Below are positions 1-7,826 of a DNA stretch of 7,826 bases, in pieces (within the stretch, counting starts at the first letter, position 1; each line of letters opens with the position of its first letter). The stretch is from Propionibacteriaceae bacterium (GTDB lineage Bacteria; Actinomycetota; Actinomycetes; Propionibacteriales; Propionibacteriaceae). The notes below the pieces were generated by a model. It saw nothing but the letters and a program-made list of their open reading frames with translations, had not been told where the DNA came from and did not search any database. The stretch covers positions 1 through 7,826 of the forward strand of contig JAKDIK010000114.1 in the NCBI GenBank assembly GCA_030450535.1, written 5' to 3'. The position numbers and the translations under genes were made by a program.

Positions 1-6
1 GGTGTG

Positions 7-74
7 ACTCCGGGGGTCGAACCGCACTTCGCTGGTGTTGGGACGCCAGCGAAGTGAGTTTCGACCAGCGGAGT
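7..74. other. Single extended stem-loop within the upstream repeat
   Basis: The outer pairs (7-12 with 69-74 and 15-21 with 60-66) and the inner stem (25-38 with 43-56) are separated only by a 2x2 mismatch and a 3x3 internal loop, so the 68 bases can form one rod in RNA or single-stranded DNA. The TTT at 59-61 lies inside the outer arm, not after the hairpin, so strong intrinsic termination is not expected. An actinobacterial U-less hairpin terminator for a gene left of the window remains possible. Confidence 0.5.
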
Positions 75-94
75 CGACGTTCGACCAGCGGAGT
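7..94. repeat. Intergenic palindromic repeat: long imperfect hairpin plus an extra arm copy
   Basis: Seen directly: the outer arms 7-21 and 60-74 are inverted copies matching at 13 of 15 positions. Inside them lies a perfect 11-bp stem (25-35 with 46-56), which extends to 14 pairs with one G-U and a TGGG loop at 39-42. The whole 7-74 segment can therefore fold as one long imperfect hairpin. The right arm TTCGACCAGCGGAGT (60-74) is repeated exactly at 80-94. The shorter core CCAGCG(A/G)AGT occurs three times (46, 65, 85), with 19-20 base spacing. No T-tract follows, so this is not a classic intrinsic terminator, although it could end or insulate transcription from an upstream gene outside the window. 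It may belong to an interspersed intergenic palindrome family of the kind found in high-GC actinobacterial genomes (inference). A set of regulator binding sites is the alternative. Confidence 0.7.
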
Positions 95-258
95 GCGCAC
101 GCCCCGGGGACCACCCCGAAATAGCCAACACCCCGATCACCTAAATGCGCTTCTGACAGGCCACGACGCGCACTCGCGGGTCAAATGGCGCTTGTCGGAC
201 CAACTGCCTAGACTGACCCCGGACCGATGACCGGGCGAGTGGAAATGAGGTGGTGGGC
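95..258 (+). other. Non-coding leader upstream of the operon
   Basis: No convincing gene is seen on either strand. The minus-strand frames that reach into it are antisense shadows of the reductase gene. A short G+C hairpin, CGGGG-ACCA-CCCCG, lies at 105-118 without a following T-run. Another small inverted pair, CCCGG/CCGGG, lies at 218-222 and 231-235, in the probable 5' untranslated region. The segment 119-215 is less GC-rich than the genes, as expected for a promoter region. No riboswitch or tRNA was recognised. Confidence 0.5.
209..214 (+). promoter_or_regulatory. Weak candidate -10 element (TAGACT)
   Basis: TAGACT fits the TAnnnT pattern tolerated by actinobacterial housekeeping sigma factors and lies 45 bases before the ATG at 259, giving a plausible short leader. 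No good -35 hexamer lies 16-18 bases upstream. TTGTCG at 192-197 is too close (11-base spacer), and CTGACA at 153-158 is too far away. It is the best available candidate for the operon promoter, but weak. Confidence 0.25.
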
Positions 259-1539
259 ATGACGCAGGACGCCCCCGCCTCCGCATCCGTGGAGGCCGAC
301 GTCATCGTCGTCGGAGCCGGCCCGGCGGGCGCCACCGCCGCCACGTGGCTCGCCCGGCGCGGGCTCGAGGTCGCCCTGCTCGAGAAGGCCACGTTCCCGC
401 GCGACAAGGTGTGCGGCGACGGCCTGACGCCGCGGGCCACCAAGCAGCTCGTGCGCCTCGGCGTCGACGTTTCCGAGAAGGCCGGCTGGAAGCACAATGT
501 CGGCCTGCGCACCTACGGCGCACGCCGCGAGCCGTTCCACTTTCCCTGGCCCGAGCTGGAGTCCTTCCCCAACTACGGCCTCACCCGCCCGCGCGCCGAG
601 TTCGACCACCTGCTCGCCCGCCTGGCGGTGGACGCCGGCGCGCACCTCCACGAGGACACGACCGTCGCCGATCCGATCCTCGACGGCGACCGGATCGTGG
701 GCGTCCGCGCCAAGGACGGCCGCATGTTCCGCGCCCCCGTGACCATCGCCGCCGACGGCAACTCCTCCCGGCTCGCCCTCGGCATGGGGCTCGAGAAGAA
801 CCGCAAGCGCCCCATGGGCGTCGCCGTCCGCACCTACTACCGCAGCGAGCAGCGCACCCACGATGACTGGATGGAGAGCCACCTCCAGCTCTGGGACGGC
901 GAGCCCGGCAAGTCGACCCTGCTCCCCGGCTACGGCTGGGTGTTCGCCATGGGGGATGGCACCGTCAACGTCGGCATGGGCACCGTGAGCAGCACGGCGT
1001 CCAGCCAGAAGATCAACTTCCGCGAGATGCTCACCACCTGGGCGGCCAGCACCCCGCCGGAGTGGGGATTCCGCCCCGAGAACCAGATCGGCGGCATCGG
1101 CTCGGCCGCGCTGCCCATGAGCTTCAACCGCAAGCCCGCCTACGGCCGCGGCCTGCTGCTCGTCGGCGATTCCGGCGGCATGGTGAGCCCCTTCAACGGT
1201 GAGGGCATCCCGTACGCGATGGAGGCCGCCGAGATGGCCGCAGACGCCGTCGCGGACGCCCGCAGTCGCGGCTTCGGCACCCGCGGGGCCGAACGCGCCC
1301 TGGACGGCTATGCGTCCCGGCTGAGCGCCGAATGGGGGGGCTACTACCGCCTGGGTCAGGTCTTCGTATCCCTGATCGAGCGTCCCGCGGTCATGGCCGC
1401 CTGCACGCGATACGGTTTGCCCAGACCAACCTTGATGAGGTTCACGATGAAGCTGTTGGCCCATCTGTACGATGCCGACGACGGCGACTGGATGGACAAG
1501 GTGCTGACCTCGCTCTCACGGCTGGCACCCTCCGCATGA
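259..1539 (+). CDS. Geranylgeranyl reductase family FAD-dependent oxidoreductase (MenJ-like)
   Basis: Predicted flavoprotein that reduces isoprenoid double bonds, most likely in the prenyl tail of menaquinone (family knowledge plus context; substrate inferred). The protein has 426 residues from the ATG at 259. An N-terminal Rossmann FAD motif GAGPAG (19-24) ends with acidic E42. The family motif FPRDKVCGDG follows at 46-55 with conserved C52. AADG lies at 164-167, and the second FAD motif LLVGDSGGMVSPFNGEGI at 300-317. The substrate-side motif YxWxFP...NVGxG appears as YGWVFA...NVGMG (225-241), with Ala for the usual Pro. GTG codons at 250 and 253 could extend the protein, but GAGGTGG (247-253) sits five bases before the ATG as a ribosome binding site, so ATG is preferred. 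nuoA begins 31 bases downstream, implying co-transcription. Alternatives are a geranylgeranyl-lipid or carotenoid-type reductase, or another FAD monooxygenase-like enzyme. Confidence 0.85.
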   Translation: MTQDAPASASVEADVIVVGAGPAGATAATWLARRGLEVALLEKATFPRDKVCGDGLTPRATKQLVRLGVDVSEKAGWKHNVGLRTYGARREPFHFPWPELESFPNYGLTRPRAEFDHLLARLAVDAGAHLHEDTTVADPILDGDRIVGVRAKDGRMFRAPVTIAADGNSSRLALGMGLEKNRKRPMGVAVRTYYRSEQRTHDDWMESHLQLWDGEPGKSTLLPGYGWVFAMGDGTVNVGMGTVSSTASSQKINFREMLTTWAASTPPEWGFRPENQIGGIGSAALPMSFNRKPAYGRGLLLVGDSGGMVSPFNGEGIPYAMEAAEMAADAVADARSRGFGTRGAERALDGYASRLSAEWGGYYRLGQVFVSLIERPAVMAACTRYGLPRPTLMRFTMKLLAHLYDADDGDWMDKVLTSLSRLAPSA

Positions 1540-1570
1540 GGCACGACGACGAGAAGGGACAGCCGCTGCC

Positions 1571-1930
1571 ATGAGCCCCTACATTCCGATCCTCGGGGTG
1601 GTCTTCTTCTCGGCCGCGCTCCTGGCCGTCATGATCATCGCTTCCCTGCTGATCGGTCCCAAGCGCTACAACAAGACCAAGTACATGCCGTACGAGTGCG
1701 GCATCGACCCCACCCCGCGCGCGGCGGGCGGTGGCCGCTTCCCGGTCAAGTACTACATCACCGCGATGATGTTCCTGGTGTTCGACATCGAGATCGCCTT
1801 CCTCTACCCGTGGGCGGTGGCGTTCGACCAACTGAGCATGTTCGCGATCCTGGCCATGATCGTCTTCATCCTGCTCCTCTGCATCGCGTACTACTACGAG
1901 TACCGACGCGGCGGCATGGAGTGGGACTGA
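1571..1930 (+). CDS. nuoA: NADH-quinone oxidoreductase subunit A
   Basis: Small membrane subunit of complex I (ND3 homologue) at the junction of the membrane and peripheral arms, where it helps form the quinone channel. The protein has 119 residues, the usual length. Three hydrophobic segments are seen at about 5-29, 61-81 and 88-110. The conserved loop contains YECG (41-44), whose C43 matches the conserved ND3 loop cysteine, followed by RFPVKYY (56-62). The second helix carries the signature FDIEIAFLYPWAV (71-83) with acidic D72 and E74. A GAAGGGA ribosome binding site lies at 1553-1559, somewhat far from the ATG. It is the first nuo gene, in the canonical order nuoA-B-C-D. nuoB follows after 26 bases. 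Identification is secure from the motifs and gene order. Confidence 0.97.
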   Translation: MSPYIPILGVVFFSAALLAVMIIASLLIGPKRYNKTKYMPYECGIDPTPRAAGGGRFPVKYYITAMMFLVFDIEIAFLYPWAVAFDQLSMFAILAMIVFILLLCIAYYYEYRRGGMEWD

Positions 1931-1956
1931 GGGACCGGTAGGAAAGGAGCCCAGCC

Positions 1957-2514
1957 ATGGGCATTGAGGACGCACTCCCCGAGTCGGGGATCATGACCAC
2001 CACGATCGAGGCCGTGGCGGGCTGGATGCGCCGCGCCTCGATCATGCCGGCGACCTTCGGGCTCGCGTGCTGCGCGATCGAGATGATGGCGTTCGGGTGC
2101 GCCCGCTACGACGCCGACCGGTGGGGGCAGGTGGCCTTCCGCGCCTCGCCCCGCCACGCCGACCTGCTCATCATCTCGGGTCGCGTCAGCCAGAAGATGG
2201 CGCCGGTCATGCGGCAGGTCTACGACCAGATGCCCGGCCCCAAGTGGGTCATGGCGATGGGCGTGTGCGCCAGCTCGGGCGGCATGTTCAACAACTACGC
2301 GATCGTCCAGGGCGGCGACCACATCGTGCCGGTCGACGTGTACGTGCCCGGCTGCCCGCCCCGTCCGGACATGTTCATCGACGGCATGTTCAAGCTGCGC
2401 GACATCGTCCTGCACGACCCGATGGGGGCGCACCGCGCCAAGGTGCTCGAGGACCTGGAGGAGATGCAGCTCGCGGCCACCCCCACGCTCGAGATGAAGG
2501 GCCTCATGCGATGA
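1957..2514 (+). CDS. nuoB: NADH-quinone oxidoreductase subunit B (N2 cluster subunit)
   Basis: Peripheral-arm subunit holding the terminal [4Fe-4S] cluster N2, which passes electrons to quinone in the cavity shared with NuoD. The protein has 185 residues. The four expected ligands are visible: tandem C38-C39 in GLACCAIEMMAFG, C104 in MGVCASSGGMFNNY and C133 in YVPGCPPRP. These motifs are nearly invariant in the NuoB/PSST family. The start is well supported by AAAGGAG at 1943-1949, seven bases before the ATG. The N-terminus before residue 20 is short and variable. The C-terminal tail from about residue 155 is charged and likely peripheral. The TGA stop overlaps the ATG of nuoC (ATGA at 2511-2514), which suggests translational coupling. 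Nothing indicates damage or transfer. Confidence 0.98.
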   Translation: MGIEDALPESGIMTTTIEAVAGWMRRASIMPATFGLACCAIEMMAFGCARYDADRWGQVAFRASPRHADLLIISGRVSQKMAPVMRQVYDQMPGPKWVMAMGVCASSGGMFNNYAIVQGGDHIVPVDVYVPGCPPRPDMFIDGMFKLRDIVLHDPMGAHRAKVLEDLEEMQLAATPTLEMKGLMR

Positions 2515-3263
2515 GCGACGAGAAGCTCCCCGGCGAGGAGAAGACCGTCTCCGAGCCCGTCGAGGGTGCCGACTCCGCCCCGGGTGCCGGACTGGAGCGG
2601 GAGGACGCCCAGTCCAGCGAGCAGCCCGTCCTCATCCCGGCGACGCGCCGGGGCATGTGGAGCGACGGCTCACCCGACACCTCCGGCTACGGCGAGATCG
2701 TGCGCGAGGTCTGGCGTCCGGTGGGCGCCGCCCGTCCGCTGCCCGACGAGTACGAGCGCGTCGTGGGCCGCGTCGAGGCCCTCGTCGATGACCCCTTCCG
2801 CCTGGTCGTCCTCGATCGCGGCGAGCTCACCGTCCATGTCCCCCGCGAGCGGCTGCTCGAGGTCATCGCCCATCTGCGCGACGACGCGCACCTGCGCTAC
2901 GAGGGCTGCATGAGCGTCTCCGGCGTCCACTACCCGACGGACGAGGGTGCCGAACTCCACGCCGTCTATCAGCTGAACTCCTACACCCACAATCGACGCC
3001 TGCGCGTGGAGACCACCTGCCCGGACGCCGACCCGCGCCTCCCCAGCGTGTGCGCCACCTACCCGGCGGCGGACTGGCACGAGCGCGAGGCGTGGGACAT
3101 GTTCGGCATCGTCTTCGACTCCCACCCATCGCTGACCCGCATCCTCATGCCCGACGACTGGGTCGGCCACCCGCAGCGCAAGGACTACCCGCTCGGCGGC
3201 ATCCCGGTGGAGTACAAGGGCGCCGTCGTCCCGCCCCCCGATCAGCGGAGGAACTACAGGTGA
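2511..3263 (+). CDS. nuoC: NADH-quinone oxidoreductase subunit C (30 kDa)
   Basis: Peripheral-arm structural subunit without redox centres that packs against NuoD and NuoB in the quinone-reducing module. The protein has 250 residues from the ATG at 2511. The frame is open further upstream, inside nuoB, but the ATG overlapping the nuoB stop is preceded by GAAGGG (2496-2501) at correct spacing. The first 40 or so residues are acidic and low in complexity (rich in Glu, Ser, Pro), then RRGMW starts conserved sequence. The 30-kDa subunit domain covers about 78-230. Its signatures are WHEREAWDMFGI (189-200) and HPQRKDYPLGG (220-230). It is a separate gene from nuoD, not the fused NuoCD of enterobacteria. 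Its stop overlaps the nuoD GTG start by four bases. The N-terminal extension is probably disordered (inference). Confidence 0.97.
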   Translation: MSDEKLPGEEKTVSEPVEGADSAPGAGLEREDAQSSEQPVLIPATRRGMWSDGSPDTSGYGEIVREVWRPVGAARPLPDEYERVVGRVEALVDDPFRLVVLDRGELTVHVPRERLLEVIAHLRDDAHLRYEGCMSVSGVHYPTDEGAELHAVYQLNSYTHNRRLRVETTCPDADPRLPSVCATYPAADWHEREAWDMFGIVFDSHPSLTRILMPDDWVGHPQRKDYPLGGIPVEYKGAVVPPPDQRRNYR

Positions 3264-4594
3264 GTACCGACTACTACGCCCCCTCGGGCGAGGAGGCCAC
3301 GGGCACCGTCTACACGCCGATGGGAGGCGACTGGACGGAGATCGCCCAGGAGCAGGCCGAGCGCGGCGATGAGACGCTGGTCATCAACATGGGCCCGCAG
3401 CACCCCGCGACCCACGGCGTCCTGCGCCTGATCCTGGAGTGCGAGGGCGAGACGGTCGTCAGCATCAGGCCCGGCATCGGCTTCCTGCACACCGGCATCG
3501 AGAAGAACATGGAGTACCGGACGTGGGCCCAGGGCTCGGCGTTCGTGACGCGCATGGACTACGTGGCGCCGCTGTTCAACGAGGTGGCCTACTGCCTGTC
3601 GGTGGAGCGGCTGCTCGGCATCGAGGACGAGATCCCCGAGCGTGCGCAGATCATCCGCGTGCTCATGATGGAACTCAACCGGATCAGCAGCCACCTCGTC
3701 GCCATCGGCAGCACCGGCAACGAGCTCGGCGCCACCTCGGTGATGATGGCGGGTTTCCGGGAGCGCGAAATGATCCTGGACTTCTTCGAGGCGGTCAGCG
3801 GCCTGCGGATGAACCATGCCTACGTCCGGCCGGGCGGTGTGGCCGTCGACATCCCCGAGAACGGGCTCGCCCAGCTCCGCCAGCTCATCGACTGGCTCGA
3901 GAAGCACCTGCCCGAGATCGCGCTCCTGATCAAGGAGAACCCGATCTTCAAGCTCCGCAACGAGGGCATCGGCATCCAGGATCTGGCGGGCTGCATGGCG
4001 CTCGGCGTCACTGGTCCGGTGCTGCGGTCGACCGGGTACGCGTGGGACCTGCGCAAGCAGCAGCCCTACTGCGGGTACGAAACCTACGACTTCGACGTCC
4101 CGACCGCCGACACGGCCGACTGCTACGGCCGCTTCCTGGTGCGTCTGCAGGAGATGTGGGAGTCGCTCAAGATCGTGCGGCAGACCGTCGACCGGCTCGA
4201 GGCCACGGCGGGCCAGCCCGTCATGCACCCCGATCCCAAGATCGGCTCGCCGGCCGACCTGAGCGTCGGGCCGGACGGCCAGGGCAACAGCCATGAGCAC
4301 ATCAAGCACATCATGGGCGAGTCCATGGAGGCCCTCATCCACCACTTCAAGATGGTGACCGAGGGCGAACGCGTGCCGGCCGGGCAGGCGTACGTGCCCA
4401 TCGAGTCCCCGAAGGGTGAGCTCGGCTGCCACGTCGTCTCCGACGGCGGGACGCGGCCCTATCGCGCGCACATGCGGGACCCCGGGTTCAACCACCTGCA
4501 GTCGGTTCCCCTCATGTGCGAGGGCGGCATGATCTCCGACGTCATCATGTCCGTGGCGTCGATCGACCCCGTGATGGGAGGTGTTGACCGGTGA
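3260..4594 (+). CDS. nuoD: NADH-quinone oxidoreductase subunit D (49 kDa)
   Basis: Forms the quinone reduction site with NuoB. It is descended from the [NiFe]-hydrogenase large subunit but lacks the metal-binding cysteine pairs. The protein has 444 residues from the GTG at 3260. GGAGG at 3247-3251 lies eight bases upstream, and the GTG overlaps the nuoC stop (GTGA), so this start is clear although the frame is open far upstream. The quinone-site loop GPQHPATHG carries H48 and H52. MDY at 99-101 supplies the tyrosine equivalent to the quinone-contacting Tyr of Thermus Nqo4 (inferred from local alignment). The family signature reads GFLHTGIEK (74-82), with Thr where many bacteria have Arg, a form I recall from mycobacterial NuoD. 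The C-terminus DPVMGGVDR matches the usual end of the family, so the gene looks intact. Confidence 0.98.
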   Translation: MSTDYYAPSGEEATGTVYTPMGGDWTEIAQEQAERGDETLVINMGPQHPATHGVLRLILECEGETVVSIRPGIGFLHTGIEKNMEYRTWAQGSAFVTRMDYVAPLFNEVAYCLSVERLLGIEDEIPERAQIIRVLMMELNRISSHLVAIGSTGNELGATSVMMAGFREREMILDFFEAVSGLRMNHAYVRPGGVAVDIPENGLAQLRQLIDWLEKHLPEIALLIKENPIFKLRNEGIGIQDLAGCMALGVTGPVLRSTGYAWDLRKQQPYCGYETYDFDVPTADTADCYGRFLVRLQEMWESLKIVRQTVDRLEATAGQPVMHPDPKIGSPADLSVGPDGQGNSHEHIKHIMGESMEALIHHFKMVTEGERVPAGQAYVPIESPKGELGCHVVSDGGTRPYRAHMRDPGFNHLQSVPLMCEGGMISDVIMSVASIDPVMGGVDR

Positions 4595-4600
4595 CCGGTC
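4586..4600 (+). promoter_or_regulatory. Small hairpin enclosing the nuoE start codon
   Basis: The bases GACCG-GTGAC-CGGTC can form a 5-bp stem (4586-4590 with 4596-4600) whose five-base loop contains the nuoE GTG start and the overlapping nuoD TGA stop. The same bases can also be read as a direct repeat of GACCGGT. The ribosome binding site GGGAGG (4576-4581) lies just outside the stem. The pairing is seen in the sequence. Any effect on translation or coupling is inference, and the stem is short enough to be chance. Confidence 0.3.
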
Positions 4601-5387
4601 CCCACGAGACCCCGCTGGTGCCCGAGGACCACCGGCCCAGCGCCTCGGCGCACGAGTTCACCAGCTGGTTCCCCGAGTCGGGCTCGATCGACATGGCCGA
4701 CACGGCGACGAACATCACCGCCGAGACCATCGACGAGCTGCGCCAGCTCGCGGACCGCTACCCGCAGGCCCGCTCGGCGCTCCTGCCGATGCTCCACCTC
4801 GTGCAGTCGGTGGACGGCCGCGTGTCGCCGGCCGGCATCGAGGCCTGCGCGGAGGTGCTCGGCATCACGACGGCCCAGGTGTCCGGCGTCGCCACCTTCT
4901 ACACGATGTACAAGCGGCGTCCGGCCGGCAAGCACCACATCGGCGTCTGCACCACAGCGCTCTGCGCCGTGATGGGCGGCGACATCCTCATCGAGGTCGT
5001 CGAGGATCGCCTGGGCATCGGCGAGGGGGAGACCACCGCCGACGGGCTGTTCAGCCTCGAGCGCGTCGAGTGCAACGCCGCCTGCGACTTCGCCCCGGTC
5101 ATGATGGTCAACTGGGAGTTCATGGACAACATGAGCCCCGAGTCGGCCACCCGGCTGCTGGACGACCTCGCCGCCGGCGTCCCCGTCCACTCGACCCGCG
5201 GCGCCGAGCTGGTCGGCTGGCGGGAGACCGAGCGTGTGCTCGCCGGGTTCCCCGACGGCCGCGCCGACCAGGGCCCCACGGCGGGCCCCGCGTCCCTGCT
5301 GGGTCTCGACATCGCGCACGAGCGGGGCTGGACGGCCCCCAGCGAGGGCCCGGAGCGGGCGTCCACCACCGGCGATGAGGAGGCGAA

Positions 5388-5391
<4 letters not shown>
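4591..5391 (+). CDS. nuoE: NADH-quinone oxidoreductase subunit E (24 kDa, N1a cluster)
   Basis: Thioredoxin-fold subunit of the NADH-oxidising module carrying the [2Fe-2S] cluster N1a next to the FMN of NuoF. The protein has 266 residues, much longer than the E. coli protein (about 166) but close to mycobacterial NuoE. The ligands are C120, C125, C161 and C165, in the pattern C-x4-C-x35-C-x3-C (GVCTTALC ... ECNAACDFAP). The helical N-terminal domain spans about 44-105 and ends in VATFYTMY. The C-terminal tail from about 200 (TRGAELVGWRETERVLAG) resembles the actinobacterial extension. The GTG start overlaps the nuoD stop and has GGGAGG (4576-4581) nine bases upstream. An internal ATG at 4693 would remove a 34-residue leader but has a poorer ribosome binding site and would break the coupling, so GTG is favoured. 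It overlaps nuoF by four bases. Confidence 0.96.
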
Positions 5392-6814
<1,423 letters not shown>

Positions 6815-6818
<4 letters not shown>

Positions 6819-7826
6819 GCGTCGAGGCGAAGCCGCAGGACCTCGAGAAGTCGGATCTCATCACCGTCTTCATCGACGGCACCCAGGTGCAGGTGCCCAA
6901 GGGCACGCTGGCGATCCGAGCCGCCGAGATGATCGGGATCGACATCCCGCGCTTCTGCGATCACCCGCTGCTCGACCCGGTCGGCGCCTGCCGCCAGTGC
7001 ATGGTCGAGGTACCCGACATGGGCAACGGGCGCGGCATGCCCAAGCCGCAGGCGTCCTGCACGCTCGAGGTGGCGCCCAACATGCAGATCCAGACCCAGG
7101 TGAGCTCCGAGAAGGCCGACAAGGCCCAAAAGGGCATGCTGGAGCTGCTGCTGATCAACCACCCGCTCGACTGTCCGATCTGCGACAAGGGTGGCGAATG
7201 CCCGCTGCAGAACCAGGCGCTCAGCCACGGCTACGGCGAGTCCCGCTACGACGGCGTCAAGCGCACCTTTCCCAAGCCGGTGTCGATCTCGGCCCAGGTG
7301 CTGCTCGACCGCGAGCGCTGCGTGCTGTGCGCACGCTGCACCCGCTTCTCCGAGCAGATCTCGGGTGACCCGTTCATCGCGCTCGTCGAGCGCGGCGCGC
7401 TCCAGCAGGTCGGGTTCTACGAGGACGACCCCTACGACAGCTACTTCAGCGGCAACGTCATCCAGATCTGCCCGGTGGGTGCCCTGACCTCGGTGTCCTA
7501 CCGGTTCCAGAGCCGGCCGTTCGACCTCGTGAGCACGGACAGCACCTGCGAGCACTGCGCGGGAGGTTGCCAGTTGCGGGTGGACCACCGCCACTTCCAG
7601 GTGAAGCGCCGGCTCGCCGGCGAGGCGCCGGAGGTGAACGAGGAGTGGAACTGCGACAAGGGTCGGTTCGCGTTCGTCTCCGCCCGTGGCGAGGATCGGA
7701 TCACCCGGCCTCTGGTCCGCGGGGACGGCGTGCTGCGGGTCGCGTCGTGGCCGGAAGCTGTCGATGCGGCCGTCGCGGGACTGACCGCGGCCGGCAGCAG
7801 CGTCGGTGTGCTGACCGGTGGGCGGC
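6815..7826 (+). CDS. nuoG: NADH-quinone oxidoreductase subunit G, N-terminal part (truncated by window edge)
   Basis: Largest peripheral-arm subunit, carrying several Fe-S clusters in the electron wire from NuoF. 337 codons are visible with no stop, and the gene continues to the right. The ATG overlaps the nuoF stop, with AAGGAG at 6802-6807 seven bases before it. Ligands seen in order are: N1b [2Fe-2S] at C48, C59, C62 and C82; N5 at H116, C120, C123 and C129 (HPLDCPICDKGGEC, with the histidine ligand); N4 at C169, C172, C175 and C219; and N7 at C245, C248, C252 and C280, in the C-x2-C-x3-C-x27-C spacing known from E. coli NuoG. The molybdopterin-oxidoreductase-like domain begins near residue 240 and is cut off here. 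The last visible residues belong to its start. Identity is certain, but completeness cannot be judged. Confidence 0.97.

Noticed and set aside
105..118. CGGGG-ACCA-CCCCG hairpin as an intrinsic terminator
   Set aside because: The stem is only five pairs, and there is no T-run on either side in the required orientation.
153..186. CTGACA (153-158) with TCAAAT (181-186) as a promoter
   Set aside because: The spacer is 22 bases, too long for a sigma-70-type promoter, and the -10 lacks the TAnnnT pattern.
1334..1340. Run of seven G in the reductase gene as a possible phase-variable frameshift site
   Set aside because: The reading frame is intact through it (Glu-Trp-Gly-Gly-Tyr) and the run is short for a 68%-class GC genome. 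An essential-pathway enzyme is an unlikely phase-variation target.
208..1464. Long minus-strand open frame opposite the reductase gene
   Set aside because: It lies entirely antisense to a gene with clear FAD motifs. Its Gly/Ala/His/Val-rich composition is what the reverse complement of GC-rich codons produces, and no domain is recognisable.
3470..3505. NuoD HTGIEK in place of HRGxEK as a defect
   Set aside because: I recall the same form in mycobacterial NuoD, so it is a lineage feature rather than a damaging change.
3254..4495. 413-codon minus-strand open frame opposite nuoD
   Set aside because: Same cause: low-complexity Val/Asp/His/Leu-rich translation with no motif, fully opposite a conserved gene.

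Overview
The window is an uninterrupted stretch of core respiratory genes from a high-GC Gram-positive bacterium (Actinomycetota). The reasons are a strong G/C bias at third codon positions, GTG starts, NuoE and NuoD sequence features of the actinobacterial type (long NuoE C-terminal tail; HTGIEK rather than HRGxEK in NuoD), and a geranylgeranyl-reductase-family gene directly upstream of nuoA. I cannot name the genus with confidence.

Layout: bases 1-258 are non-coding. Bases 7-94 hold a structured repeat (one long imperfect hairpin plus a further direct copy of its arm). The rest is a leader with only a weak promoter candidate. From 259 all genes are on the + strand: a MenJ-like FAD-dependent polyprenyl reductase (259-1539), then nuoA (1571-1930), nuoB (1957-2514), nuoC (2511-3263), nuoD (3260-4594), nuoE (4591-5391), nuoF (5388-6818), and nuoG, which runs off the right edge (6815-7826). 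Every junction from nuoB to nuoG is a 4-base stop/start overlap (ATGA or GTGA). GGR-nuoA and nuoA-nuoB are separated by only 31 and 26 bases. The layout reads as one operon with translational coupling.

The nuo genes encode the peripheral arm of proton-pumping NADH:quinone oxidoreductase (complex I), plus its first membrane subunit NuoA. NuoF (FMN, NADH site, N3 cluster), NuoE (N1a) and NuoG (N1b, N4, N5 and the off-path N7) form the electron-input module. NuoB (N2), NuoC and NuoD form the quinone-reducing connecting module. NuoA helps shape the membrane-side quinone channel. All expected Fe-S ligands are present in the visible parts, so the complex looks functional. The first gene probably modifies the isoprenoid tail of menaquinone, the electron acceptor of this complex, which would explain the linkage.

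I found no mobile element, CRISPR, RNA gene or new system. The most unusual elements are the upstream palindromic repeat and a few small oddities (a start codon in a hairpin loop at nuoD/nuoE, a repeat-encoded NuoF tail, N-terminal extensions on NuoC and NuoE).
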